Shown here: piece after piece, positions 36,201 to 44,926 of the stretch
Layout of the letters: each line of letters opens with the position of its first letter
Position numbering within the stretch: the first letter of the stretch is position 1
From: Bryobacterales bacterium
Lineage (GTDB): Bacteria > Acidobacteriota > Terriglobia > Bryobacterales > Bryobacteraceae
Direction of reading: 5' to 3'
Assembly (NCBI GenBank): GCA_003170295.1
Contig: PNAJ01000076.1
Location: 1-64,000 of the forward strand
DNA length: 64,000 bases
Translations under genes and position numbers: made by a program
Notes under the pieces: model-generated
The model's input: the letters and a program-made list of their open reading frames with translations, nothing else
Told to the model about the DNA's origin: nothing
The model's database searches: none

Positions 36201-37867
36201 TCACCAGTGGAGCGGGATTACCGGGACGGGTTGGGCCCTTGGTTTCGCTGCGCGACTGAGCAGGAATATCCTTTCGGAGGAATACCGAACCAATTGGTGT
36301 GCTCGCTCCGGACCATCGATCACGTCCAGCCACCGGACGGGAAGATAGAAATCGCTTTCGGGTCTAGCGTTAACTAAATCTGAGACTTCTGAAGGCGCGC
36401 TCATCGTGATCGTTGTGCCAATCGGCTCCTGTGAGTCAACTCCCCACGTGTGCAGTTGTTTCTCGAACTGCGGAACAAGCCTGGGGAGGTTTATGAATTG
36501 GTCGGAGGTCACGATAATGCCCAGTGGCAAGTAGTGCGGGACGTATCTTTGCAAAACACCAGTTGGATCGAGAACGCAGTAACGTACACGGGGAAGGGGA
36601 ATCGTCAAACTGTAAAACTCGTCGTCAGGGTCGATGGAAATCAGCTCTGCATCGCGATTGAGGTCATAGTATTCCCTCATCGCCTTGGCGCCAGTCAGAG
36701 GAGGCGCCGTTGGGCGCAGCGACCACGGCTGTCCGCTCACCGCAATCTTCGCAAAAAATAGGATGCCCAAAACACATGCGGTGATCGCAGGGCGCCTATC
36801 CACGAAACCAGGTCCGCAAACGGCGCCAAAGACGCAGAGCGACGGCAGCACAAGGGCCACGTACGGCAAATTTGCGGCTTGAAAAGCACAAAGCGCGGCG
36901 ACTGCGACAGCCACCCAACAGGCGGCCAGAAGTGCGGCGGGTGACCGTCGTAATCGGACGATCCGTAATCCACCCGCCAGACCTACGGCCGCGAGCGCCA
37001 GCACCGCCGAGTCCATCTCAATGAGGCGGCGCAAATAATAGACGATGTGCGAATCGCGAACGATGCTGTTTCGGTCCCAGTGAAGGCCGGTGCTAATCAA
37101 CTGTGTTTTGAAGTAATCGGACCATAGCCACTCTGGATGAACGGCGGCTTGATAAACGTACCAGGGAGCCACCAGGACACCCGCTATCAACACGCTTTCA
37201 GCGACGTTTGCAAACTTAGCTCTGTTTGCGCGCGAAGTCAGTACGCAGAACAGAATCAATGCCGCGAAGGGAAGCATGCCCGCTGCGCTCTTCGATAGGA
37301 CAGACGCCGCACCCATCACGCCGAATAAGACTCGGGTTCGCCGGTGTACTAATTGCGCGTCGAAAGCGACCCCGGCGAGCGCCAGTGCCGCGAACGAACT
37401 GGCAGGGACGTCTGTAAGGCACACTCGCGAGAAGGTCTGCCAGAAAGTGCTCAATAAGAGGATTCCCCCCCCAGCATGCCTGCTGCCATCGAGCGGGCAT
37501 GCGCTGCCCATGCGAAGACCGCTGCAACACCCGCAGCGCCTAATATAAGAGCGGGTAGACGGACCGAAAACAGGCTCAGTCCAAGAAGGCGGATCGACAG
37601 GGCGGAAAGCCAAATCAAGAGGGGAGGCTTAAGAATAAAGGGGCGACCCTTCAGCTTTGGCGTCATCCAATCGGAATCCTTCGTCACGCCTATGGTCGCG
37701 CTAACGATGGCAGCTTCGTCTTGTGCTCGTATGTGTGCGATTGGGTCGTTGTATGCGGCGGCAATTCCCGCTTGATTGATATTCCACGCAAGCGAAGCGA
37801 AGCTGATAAGAAATACGATGACGGCGCAAAATGCGATTTGGTGAGCGGCGATAAGTCGGCGCAGCAT
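36201..37867 (-). pseudogene. GT39/ArnT-like membrane glycosyltransferase, frameshifted in a G8 run
   Basis: Two frames form one ArnT/PMT_2-type lipid-linked sugar transferase of about 555 residues. The first frame (ATG at 37867) carries the first helix, the AQDEA motif with the catalytic-type Asp/Glu, and SDWMTPKLKGRPFILKPPLL. The second begins at GGGILLLSTF and continues with many helices and a C-terminal periplasmic domain to the stop at 36201. The break is a run of eight C (plus strand, 37465-37472; G8 in the gene). Nine G would restore the frame. This is a classic slippage site, so the gene may be switched off reversibly, dead, or miscalled. It stops 22 bases before the kinase start. Confidence 0.8.
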
Positions 37868-37886
37868 CAGGTCGGACCATTTGCGT

Positions 37887-37931
37887 CGTGCGGTACGTCG
37901 TCATTTGCATTGGACCAATGTATCATTCGTG
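37887..37931 (-). repeat. Kinase promoter/start segment, copy 2 of a direct repeat
   Basis: A copy of 36155-36199 lying just upstream of the glycosyltransferase start. It still contains a start codon and degenerate first codons related to the kinase N-terminus (MQMTTYRTT versus MQTTKCRKC) and the same TGATACATT box, so it probably drives the glycosyltransferase gene. Confidence 0.72.
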
Positions 37932-37981
37932 ATCTGCGACGCCGAGCGTTGGCGGAACAAATGCTCGCTAAGGCTGGGTAG

Positions 37982-38206
37982 CGCACAAGGTATACTGATA
38001 TTCTTCGCGCCTTGTCAAAGCAGGAAGGTTAGCCGATGCAAGCCGTTCTTGATAAGGCCATTGAGCACTATCAGCGAGACAAATTTCTCGATGAAGTAAA
38101 TGCGGCCTATGCCAGGCTCCGAAGCGATCCCAAGGAATGGAAGGAAGAACAGGCCGAACGGGCGCTCTGGGATCGGACACTCGGACACGGGCTGAAAGGT
38201 CAATGA
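37982..38206 (+). pseudogene. Decayed antitoxin gene (toxin partner lost)
   Basis: The frame reads RYTDILRALSKQEG, a TAG stop at 38030-38032, then PMQAVLDKAIEHYQRDKFLD and onward to WDRTLGHGLKGQ and TGA at 38206. This is the body of a small MazE-like antitoxin that I recognise by its AVLDKAIEHYRR-type helix; the start region is also missing. The piece from ATG 38036 could still make a 56-residue product. An ATG overlapping the stop (ATGA) opens a partner frame that ends after seven codons (MSQVPVK), where a toxin would normally begin. Confidence 0.7.
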
Positions 38207-38246
38207 GCCAGGTTCCAGTAAAATGACGCCTGAAGTGGTCCCACCT

Positions 38247-38276
38247 CCGCTCCCTGTGGTCGCGGCTCGGTCGAGC
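38247..38276 (+). repeat. Family D repeat, copy 2
   Basis: CCGCTCCCTGTGGTCGCGG continuing CTCGGTCGAGC. It lies 20 bases after the truncated toxin frame, possibly at the deletion junction. Confidence 0.7.
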
Positions 38277-38308
38277 ATCGGATAAACAAGTAGCGGCGAA
38301 ATGGGATA

Positions 38309-39100
38309 TCACGGTTGCTTGGGGGGTTCGGCGATGCTGCCGCCCAGGCCGGCGTAGGTTTCCTTGATTTTTACGACTTTGGGGCCGGAGAAGGTCACGA
38401 ACGTCACGCGGCCGGGGGGCTGGCCGTAGATCCAGTCTTCGAAATCCACGCCGTCCTTACTCTCGCGGGATTTTCGTAGCGGGCGGCCGAGCGCCAGCAG
38501 GACCTGGTCGCGGTCCATTCCTTCGAGCGGCTTCTTCTCCGCGATGGCCTGCTTCACTTCAGGGGTGAGCGTATCCACATAATTCTCGGTCGCACTGTGC
38601 TTTTCGAAATCGAGCACCGGGGCGAGCATCTTTTTTACCTGAGACGAAGTTAATTCGCCGATTGCGTCGGGGAATTTCAGAACGATATTGGTGCCTCCGG
38701 GAGCATTGGCGTCGCTGCGGGAGATGGGTTGCGTATTGCCGCCGATGCCGATCTGAACATGATCCTTCCACGATCCCTGACTCTTGAGTCCGTGGTTGAT
38801 CTCAAACAGAATGGTGTCTTTTTCAATGCCGACGTGGGTGATCTGGACCAGATCGCCGATGCGCGCCGCGGGGCCCGATTGCTTGCCTACTTGGAGCCAT
38901 TGGTCCTTATCGTAGGTGCCGTCGGAGTTGAATTCGAGAGGCTTGCGCGATCGCGGCAGAGGAGCTTTGACGGTGGCGTACTCGCTGAGGAGGCCGCGCA
39001 GCAGCTCCACGCGTTGATCGACGGTCAGCTTCTTCTGGTCGCCTTTTAGCGAGGCGACGGCGATGAATGCGGCCAGGACTCTTGGAGAAATTCGCGCCAT
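38309..39100 (-). CDS. Exported protein of unknown function with BamE/SmpA-like end
   Basis: A 263-residue protein. The ATG at 39100 is preferred because GAGGTG lies 5 bases upstream and a signal-like segment follows (RVLAAFIAVASLKG); the open frame upstream overlaps the next gene. The C-terminal 60 residues resemble the small BamE/SmpA pattern (DRDQVLLALGRPLRKSRES, then DWIYG and VTFVTFSGPKVVKI). The middle is not recognised. It is the last gene of a five-gene operon on this strand. Confidence 0.65.
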   Translation of the reverse strand: MARISPRVLAAFIAVASLKGDQKKLTVDQRVELLRGLLSEYATVKAPLPRSRKPLEFNSDGTYDKDQWLQVGKQSGPAARIGDLVQITHVGIEKDTILFEINHGLKSQGSWKDHVQIGIGGNTQPISRSDANAPGGTNIVLKFPDAIGELTSSQVKKMLAPVLDFEKHSATENYVDTLTPEVKQAIAEKKPLEGMDRDQVLLALGRPLRKSRESKDGVDFEDWIYGQPPGRVTFVTFSGPKVVKIKETYAGLGGSIAEPPKQP

Positions 39101-39108
39101 GAGCACCT

Positions 39109-39939
39109 CTAGTTCGTATCTTGCTCTATAGTGAGACGCCGCAGGACGAAAAACAGCACGACGACAGTTGCGGTCGTCAGCAGGCTGCCTTCCGGTCCGT
39201 AAGCGCCTCCGCTCCAGAGGTCGCCAGCCTTCCAGTGGAGCGCGTACCCGGTCACCCCCATTGTAAACCCGCTCAAACTCGCGCCGAACAGCGGGAGTAC
39301 GAGGTTCCATCCGAAATGCAGACCGATGGGCAGCCAGAGCGCGCCGGTGCGCAGGTAAGCATAACCAAATAGGATGCCCCACAGCATGGTATTGCCGATG
39401 CCGGGCAGGCTGGAATTGTCGTTACCCAGGTGCGCGAGTCCGAAAATGATCGCGGCGGGGAGAATCGTCGCGAAGGCTCCCAGGCGCCGGATCAGCAATT
39501 GAAAGGCGTAGCCGTGGAACAGCATTTCTTCGCCGAACGCCCCGAACAGCAGCACGAGGCTGAGGAACGCCAGGCTCGCCCAGATGTGTTCCGATGCGGG
39601 GACCTTTTCAAAAGATGCCGCGCCCACTACGACCGGCGAGAGCAGCACCAGGCATGCCGCGCCCGCGCCGCTTCCGAGCCCCAACAGAAATTCTCGCGAC
39701 GATGCGTGTGAGGAGCCCAAACCGAGGGCGGAGAGCTGACCGCGTTCGTAAATCCGCACGGTGATCGCGTTGGCAAGGGACGCGGCGGCGAACGTGGCCA
39801 TGGTCGCGGTGATGACCTTGCTGCCGGTAAGCCAGAAAAGGACGACTCCAAATATGAGCAGGCTCAGCCAGCCGATCAGAACGAAGAGACCGACGCGGAG
39901 GATCAGACCGAGGAGGTCGGTTTTTTTTGCGTCCGTCAT
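39109..39939 (-). CDS. CPBP-family intramembrane metalloprotease
   Basis: A 276-residue membrane protein with about eight helices. Family motifs are intact: FGEEMLFHGYAFQ (Glu-Glu), FGLAHLGND and GLHFGWN. These are Rce1-type glutamic intramembrane proteases, often of unknown substrate. Its ATG overlaps the stop of the GHMP kinase (ATGA). Confidence 0.9.
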   Translation of the reverse strand: MTDAKKTDLLGLILRVGLFVLIGWLSLLIFGVVLFWLTGSKVITATMATFAAASLANAITVRIYERGQLSALGLGSSHASSREFLLGLGSGAGAACLVLLSPVVVGAASFEKVPASEHIWASLAFLSLVLLFGAFGEEMLFHGYAFQLLIRRLGAFATILPAAIIFGLAHLGNDNSSLPGIGNTMLWGILFGYAYLRTGALWLPIGLHFGWNLVLPLFGASLSGFTMGVTGYALHWKAGDLWSGGAYGPEGSLLTTATVVVLFFVLRRLTIEQDTN

Positions 39940-40943
39940 TTCGAGACGCGGACCTCAACACCGCGGCGCGCGACTTTTACGGGGAGAACCGTCGCGCCTT
40001 CGTTTTCGATCAGCGAGACTACGCTGGCGCGCGCATCGGGCTCGATCAGGAACAGGACACAGCCGCCGCCGCCCGCTCCACAAACTTTCGCGGCGAGCGC
40101 GCCTTTGCGGCGGGTCACTTGCATCATGCGGTCGATGAGGGGCGTGGAAATACCGGGTGCGTTGCGCTTGCGGTGGGACCATTCCTCGGCGAGGAGGCGG
40201 GCGGCTTCCCTCCAGTCCTGTTTTTCGAGGGCACGGCGCATGGCGGAGGCGATGGACGCGATGGTTTCGAAATTTTTGAACACACGCGGGTTGCCGTCGA
40301 TATGGCCCTTGGTCACTTCCCAATTATTGATGCCGGAATTGCGCGGCTCCCCAGTGTAGGCGAGGACGACGCGCGCTTCGAGGTCGTCTGGGGCGACGTC
40401 GAGCGCGACCCTTCGAATGCCCGCGCAGCCGAGCTCGATGGCGCTGACGCCTCCGTACATGGCGGGGTAATAATCCTGGCAGCCGGTGGGCACGTGAATC
40501 AGGCGGGCTTCGATATTTTGCGATATTTCGCGCAGTTTTTCGAGCGAATAACCGCGTTTCAGCCATTTATTGAACGCGCGCGTGGTGGCGATGATCAACG
40601 CGGACGACCCAGAAATTCCGGCGCCCGCAGGAGCTTCAGAGCCGGTTTCGAGATGGAACCCGGCATCGGGCCGGAAGAAACGGACGATCTCGGCTGCAAG
40701 CGGGAGCTGGTGGGTTTTCGCGGCGAGAAGATGATCGAGAGAATCGTAGGAGGCGTCGCGATTCAGATCGGTGGAATGGAACGTGATCTTTTTCTCCGGC
40801 CGGGGCTCAATGCGCGCGCGAGTGTAGCGGTCGACGGCGAAGTTCACGGTCACAGCATTTTCGTGAAACAGGTAGAGAGGCCAGATATCGAGCGTGCCGC
40901 CGGCAAGGTCGACGCGGCACGGGGCTTGCGAGTAGATTTTCAT
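39936..40943 (-). CDS. GHMP-family sugar kinase
   Basis: A 335-residue small-molecule kinase. It has the N-terminal APCRVDLAGGTLDIWP, the ATP loop EAPAGAGISGSSALIIA and the C-terminal CGAGGGGCVLFL. The layout is like D-glycero-D-manno-heptose 7-phosphate kinase or fucokinase-type enzymes; sugar-1-phosphate versus other substrates cannot be decided. Overlaps the arginase-fold gene by 4 bases upstream and the CPBP gene by 4 bases downstream. Confidence 0.88.
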   Translation of the reverse strand: MKIYSQAPCRVDLAGGTLDIWPLYLFHENAVTVNFAVDRYTRARIEPRPEKKITFHSTDLNRDASYDSLDHLLAAKTHQLPLAAEIVRFFRPDAGFHLETGSEAPAGAGISGSSALIIATTRAFNKWLKRGYSLEKLREISQNIEARLIHVPTGCQDYYPAMYGGVSAIELGCAGIRRVALDVAPDDLEARVVLAYTGEPRNSGINNWEVTKGHIDGNPRVFKNFETIASIASAMRRALEKQDWREAARLLAEEWSHRKRNAPGISTPLIDRMMQVTRRKGALAAKVCGAGGGGCVLFLIEPDARASVVSLIENEGATVLPVKVARRGVEVRVSK

Positions 40944-41704
40944 TCTTGTCGGGGAGCTTGGCTCAGGATAGCAACCAATGTCTCGGCGATTCTCAATGTC
41001 CGCTTGTCGCGATCGCGGCCGGGATTGAAATTAGCGATGGCCACGGCGCCCAGTTTGCCGGTTGCGATCACGTATTTCACCGCGTCGAAGAGCTGATCGG
41101 GGGAAATACCGCCGGGTGCGGAGAAATTGACGCCGGGAGAGATGGATGGGTCTAGCACATCGAGATCGAGGTGCAGGTAGATCGTTTTTACGCGCGCGGC
41201 GAGCAAATCAACTGCACGCGGAAGTGCATCGAGCGACGCGAGTGTAATCTTCGACGCATGCAGGCGCACCTCTTCGAGAACATCGAGGCTGCGGGTCGCG
41301 GCGAGCACGACATTCTCCTCGGAAACCGGATGAGGCATCAGGTCGCGATGGCAATGACCGGTCGCGATCGCGAGAGACATACCTTCTAGCGCGCCGCTGA
41401 TCGACGTTTCGGGCGTATTGAAATCGCCATGCGCGTCGAACCACACGATGCCAGGTTGCTCCAGAGCCCTAAGCGTTCCAAGGCACGTGTTGCAATTCCC
41501 CGCGAGCACGATGACGGGAGCATTCTGCGCGGCAACTGCCAGTGCGAGCTGGGAATTTACGTCAGCGACGGCGGCGAGCTCGTGGGTCTCGCCGTTGGTG
41601 CGCTCGATGATGACGCACCGCTGCCGGAGCGAATCAAGAATCGCCAGAGGGCCGCTGCCAACTTCGACCGCGCGGCGGCCGAGGTGATAGGGAACCGCGA
41701 TCAT
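40940..41704 (-). CDS. Arginase/agmatinase-fold protein with altered active site
   Basis: A 254-residue ureohydrolase-fold protein. The motif WFDAHGDFNTPETS and the HLDLDVLDPS motif, which carry most manganese ligands, are intact. However, the usual GGDHS (first metal His) reads GNCNT, and the usual EVNP near the end reads NFNP, losing the Glu that holds the guanidino group. It may therefore bind one metal or act on another substrate. The ATG at 41704 overlaps the upstream gene's stop (ATGA) and matches the domain start (MIAVPYHLGRR); the longer frame has no family resemblance. Confidence 0.82.
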   Translation of the reverse strand: MIAVPYHLGRRAVEVGSGPLAILDSLRQRCVIIERTNGETHELAAVADVNSQLALAVAAQNAPVIVLAGNCNTCLGTLRALEQPGIVWFDAHGDFNTPETSISGALEGMSLAIATGHCHRDLMPHPVSEENVVLAATRSLDVLEEVRLHASKITLASLDALPRAVDLLAARVKTIYLHLDLDVLDPSISPGVNFSAPGGISPDQLFDAVKYVIATGKLGAVAIANFNPGRDRDKRTLRIAETLVAILSQAPRQE

Positions 41705-42306
41705 CGGCAAGCCTTTTTGAGCATTAGGATGAAAAGCCCAGCCATCGCAAGGCATGAGGCCGCCCCGCTCAAACCGACCTCCGGCAGCGATTGTCCGCGA
41801 TAGTAAAAAAGGATGAGGAGTCCAAAAAATACCAGCCGGAGGCAAATCACGGCTGTGCCACGCGAGAACCGCACCGCGACCCAGGCCGCGAGCGCCGCGA
41901 GCATTACGGAGGCACTCCATCCGAACAAGGCAGACTTCGCCAGCGATTCCCAATCAGGCGTCGGCACAAAACCGCCCCGATGGGTCAGATAGACGGTTGC
42001 GATGCCTGCTCCGAGAAGCGCGAGCGCTACCAGCTCGCCATACAGCACGCTGACAAGAATCCGGGCATTCGCCTGGCCAAACGATGACGAAATCCCTTCC
42101 GGGAACGCCTGAGCCGCCGCCGGACCGGCAAAAATCAGCGCTAGGCAGGCATACGCCCCCAGTACTGGGGAATCGAGAAAATCCACGCCCTTCCACTGCG
42201 GGATCCAGATTCCGAATGCGGCCAGCAACGCTAAGTGCATCAAAATAGAACGCAAACTGCCAATTCTGGAAGCAAAACTGCGGATTTCAGCAGAAAATAT
42301 TTCCAT
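41701..42306 (-). CDS. Membrane protein of unknown function
   Basis: About 201 residues with six predicted helices (e.g. ILMHLALLAAFGIW, ILVSVLYGELVALALLGAGIATVYL, ALFGWSASVMLAALAAWVAV). No family is recognised. The second ATG (42306) is used because it lies nearer a weak AGAAGA site; the first is at 42342. It heads the operon 42306-38309 and overlaps the arginase-fold gene by 4 bases. Confidence 0.6.
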   Translation of the reverse strand: MEIFSAEIRSFASRIGSLRSILMHLALLAAFGIWIPQWKGVDFLDSPVLGAYACLALIFAGPAAAQAFPEGISSSFGQANARILVSVLYGELVALALLGAGIATVYLTHRGGFVPTPDWESLAKSALFGWSASVMLAALAAWVAVRFSRGTAVICLRLVFFGLLILFYYRGQSLPEVGLSGAASCLAMAGLFILMLKKACR

Positions 42307-42343
42307 TGCGGATTCTTCTAAAACATGGTACCAATCGGGCATA

Positions 42344-42383
42344 TAGGCATATGCCTACGGACTCGCCCTAGGTAGCTTAGGGC
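42344..42383. promoter_or_regulatory. Two palindromes between divergent genes
   Basis: TAGGCATATGCCTA (42344-42357) is a perfect 14-base palindrome; GCCCTA-GGTAGCT-TAGGGC (42365-42383) is a perfect 6-base inverted repeat with a 7-base loop, followed by GATTTTAT. They sit between the operon at 42306 and the PilZ gene, where an operator and an early terminator or second operator could lie. Confidence 0.45.
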
Positions 42384-42458
42384 GATTTTATCTAAGGCGG
42401 CAACTCCGATTATTTGCATTTCCCGCCGATTGAAGAGGCAGAGACGGAACTATTAACA

Positions 42459-42839
42459 ATGCTCGACGACAGGCGTGTGGAACCTCGGATGCTGTGTGCG
42501 GACCTTGTGGACATACAGTGGAAGGACCAGAGTGGGCGGACCCGGCGTGGCGTGGCCAATCTGGAGGATATCTCGCTTTCGGGCGCGTGCTTGCAAGTGG
42601 ACCGGCCCGTACCGCAAGGCACGATATTGCGGATGAGCTATCCAAACGGGGAGTTGTCGGGTATCGTGAAATACTGCGTTTTTCGCGAAATCGGATATTT
42701 TCTCGGGGTCGAGTTCGAGGCGGGCAGCCGCTGGTCGCAACGCCATTTCCGTCCGCAGCATCTTCTGGACCCGCGCCGCCTGGTCGGCCGCGTCACCAGC
42801 CGCCTTAAGGCCGACGCTCCGCCGCCGCTCGTGAATTAA
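42459..42839 (+). CDS. PilZ domain (c-di-GMP receptor) protein
   Basis: A single-domain PilZ protein of about 126 residues. It has the RxxxR motif (RRVEPR, right after the start) and the second motif DISLSGA, together the c-di-GMP site. An in-frame TTG at 42414 would add 15 residues; I chose the ATG at 42459. It lies 75 bases upstream of the exosortase in the same direction, so c-di-GMP may tune the surface polymer system. Confidence 0.82.
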   Translation: MLDDRRVEPRMLCADLVDIQWKDQSGRTRRGVANLEDISLSGACLQVDRPVPQGTILRMSYPNGELSGIVKYCVFREIGYFLGVEFEAGSRWSQRHFRPQHLLDPRRLVGRVTSRLKADAPPPLVN

Positions 42840-42913
42840 TACTCCCCCTTTACCCTTAGCGAAACTGGCGTCGTCGCGTTTAGTGTGTTTAACTGAAGTT
42901 TCGATTCGATATT

Positions 42914-43804
42914 ATGACGTCGGGGGAAGATCCATTGCGGGAGCCGGAGTCTGTCAGGAGAGATCTGCCCTGGGCTGCCATCGCCTGGTTCGGCATTTTG
43001 CTGATCCTGGCCTATTTACCTATTCTGAAGCACCTGGTGGAGCAGTGGTGGAACGACCCGGATGTCGGGCACGGGTTCTTCGTACCTTTAGTCTCCGGGT
43101 ACGTCGCGTGGCAGCGGCGCGACCGGCTGATGGCGCTGGAATGGAAGCCCGCTTGGTGGGGCATGGCACTGCTCGCTTGGGGCGGAGTGCAAGCTTATAT
43201 CGGGATGCTGGGGGCGGAGCTGTTTCTTCAGCGGAGCGCGTTCCTGATTTCGCTCGTCGGGTTGCTGTTGGTGCTGGGTGGCACCGCCCTGGTGTTGGAA
43301 CTGGCATTTCCTCTGTTATTGCTTCCGTTCATGATCCCGATTCCCACGGTGATCTATAACCGGATCACGTTTCCGCTGCAACTGTTCGCGAGCCGCGTGG
43401 CGGAGGTTCTTCTCGGATTGATGAACATCCCGGTGTTGCGCGAAGGCAACGTTCTGGAGCTGGCGAGTCAAAAGCTCTCGGTGGCCGAAGCGTGCAGCGG
43501 TATTCGGAGCCTGCTGTCGTTATCGTTTCTCTCGCTGGTGTACGCGTATTTCTTCGACAGCAAAGTCTGGATGAGGTGGGCGCTGTTCATCGGAGTCCTG
43601 CCGATTGCGATTCTCGCAAATGCCGGCCGGGTGACCATCACCGGAATTTTGAGTGAGTACAATACCGAGCTCGCGCGTGGATTTTTTCACGAGCTGGAGG
43701 GCTTTCTTATTTTTGCCATCGCGTTCGCGATGCTCTACCTCTTGCACCTCCTGATAAACTGGATCTATCGTTGGAAGTTCGCGAAAGAGGCTCCCGTTGT
43801 TTAA
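42914..43804 (+). CDS. Exosortase (XrtA-like)
   Basis: A 296-residue membrane cysteine transpeptidase-like enzyme with about eight helices. The catalytic triad is visible: Cys194 (VAEACSGIRSL), Arg239 (NAGRVTITG) and His259 (GFFHELEGF). Family phrases DPDVGHGFFVPLVSGY and MIPIPTVIYN are present. Exosortases cut PEP-CTERM proteins and attach them to a cell-surface carrier; the DUF3494 protein at 3750-4565 is a possible substrate. The downstream EpsI gene overlaps its end. Confidence 0.95.
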   Translation: MTSGEDPLREPESVRRDLPWAAIAWFGILLILAYLPILKHLVEQWWNDPDVGHGFFVPLVSGYVAWQRRDRLMALEWKPAWWGMALLAWGGVQAYIGMLGAELFLQRSAFLISLVGLLLVLGGTALVLELAFPLLLLPFMIPIPTVIYNRITFPLQLFASRVAEVLLGLMNIPVLREGNVLELASQKLSVAEACSGIRSLLSLSFLSLVYAYFFDSKVWMRWALFIGVLPIAILANAGRVTITGILSEYNTELARGFFHELEGFLIFAIAFAMLYLLHLLINWIYRWKFAKEAPVV

Positions 43805-44450
43805 GTTTCTGAATTCCACTCCTGCGCGGCTGGTGACGGTTTTTTTAGTGATCCAGACGGCTTTGCTGTATAGCTCGATACGAACTGAGTTCATTCCGGA
43901 GAGCCGACCGTTGAATCAGTTACCGCACCAGCTCGGTGGCTGGAAGATGATTCAGGAAAGCTTCGTGGACAAGGAAACGCAGGACGTACTCAAAGCCGAC
44001 GACACTTTGAATCGCGTATACCAGGATCCCTCCACCGGTGCCAGCGCGAGCCTGTTCGTGGCGGCTTTCCGCACGCAGCGCAACGGCAAATCGCCTCATT
44101 CTCCGAAGAATTGCCTGCCGGGAAGCGGGTGGACGCAGTTGAGCTCCGAAAATTACACGATCGACGCCGGCTTGGCCGCTCCCATCGTCGTGAACCGTTA
44201 CGTGATTGTGCATGGCGAGGAACGGGAGATGGTGCTGTATTGGTATCAATCGCGCGATCGCGTGGTAGCGGACGAGTTTAAGGCGAAGTTTTGGGTTGTG
44301 GCCGACGCGATGCGGCTGAACCGGACAGATACTGCGTTGGTAAGAGTGATTGTCCCCATCGCCCCTCACGATGAAGATAGAGCAACGCGCACCGGGACTG
44401 AGTTCGTACGCGCGCTCTTCAGCACGCTGCGCCAGTATCTGCCAACTTAA
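43797..44450 (+). CDS. EpsI-family exosortase-associated protein
   Basis: A 217-residue protein of the EpsI (DUF3485) family with an N-terminal helix (about 11-27). The signature HSPKNCLPGSGW is intact, as are QLPHQLGGWKMI and VLYWYQSRDRVVADE. It starts with a TTG overlapping the exosortase stop by 8 bases. EpsI proteins are regular partners of exosortase in exopolysaccharide loci. Its end overlaps the convergent SRPBCC gene by 4 bases. Confidence 0.93.
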   Translation: MFKFLNSTPARLVTVFLVIQTALLYSSIRTEFIPESRPLNQLPHQLGGWKMIQESFVDKETQDVLKADDTLNRVYQDPSTGASASLFVAAFRTQRNGKSPHSPKNCLPGSGWTQLSSENYTIDAGLAAPIVVNRYVIVHGEEREMVLYWYQSRDRVVADEFKAKFWVVADAMRLNRTDTALVRVIVPIAPHDEDRATRTGTEFVRALFSTLRQYLPT

Positions 44451-44926
44451 GGGAAGCGCGCGGCCAAATCGTGTTGATATTTCTCGATCGTCGCGGCGTG
44501 GCCCATAACAAAGCGGCTCACGAACCGGAACAGAGGATTGTAGACCTCGCCATTCTCGGTGATGGTTAGTTCCGTTCCGTGCGCGTTTGGTGCAATCTCG
44601 TAAGTCCAGCTTCCGCCGAAGGGGAGTTTGGGGTCCGCGATGCGGTTCACGAGGCGTTTTGGGGCAATCGTCTCGACACGCTCGTAAGTGATGGCGTCGC
44701 CGCCTGAATCGGTCTCGCGCCACTTAAGGGGCGATTCCACGAGCAGTTCATACTTCAGGCCTCGCCAATCTGAGGGACCGGCAATCGAAGCGAACACAAC
44801 ATCCGGTTGGGCATTGAGCACGATTTTGCGGCTGGCGACATGTTTCTTGGGCAGTGCCGCACCGATCAGCACTACTATCGCTGAAATGATCGTCACGGCG
44901 AGACCAATACCGATCAGCCACCTCAT
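44447..44926 (-). CDS. SRPBCC-family protein with membrane anchor
   Basis: A 159-residue protein: one helix (5-24) then a START/SRPBCC ligand-binding fold (KIVLNAQPDVVFASIAGPSD, WTYEIAPNAHGTELTITENGEV). The ligand is unknown. Translationally coupled to the MarR gene (ATGA overlap), so it is probably controlled by it. Confidence 0.82.
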   Translation of the reverse strand: MRWLIGIGLAVTIISAIVVLIGAALPKKHVASRKIVLNAQPDVVFASIAGPSDWRGLKYELLVESPLKWRETDSGGDAITYERVETIAPKRLVNRIADPKLPFGGSWTYEIAPNAHGTELTITENGEVYNPLFRFVSRFVMGHAATIEKYQHDLAARFP

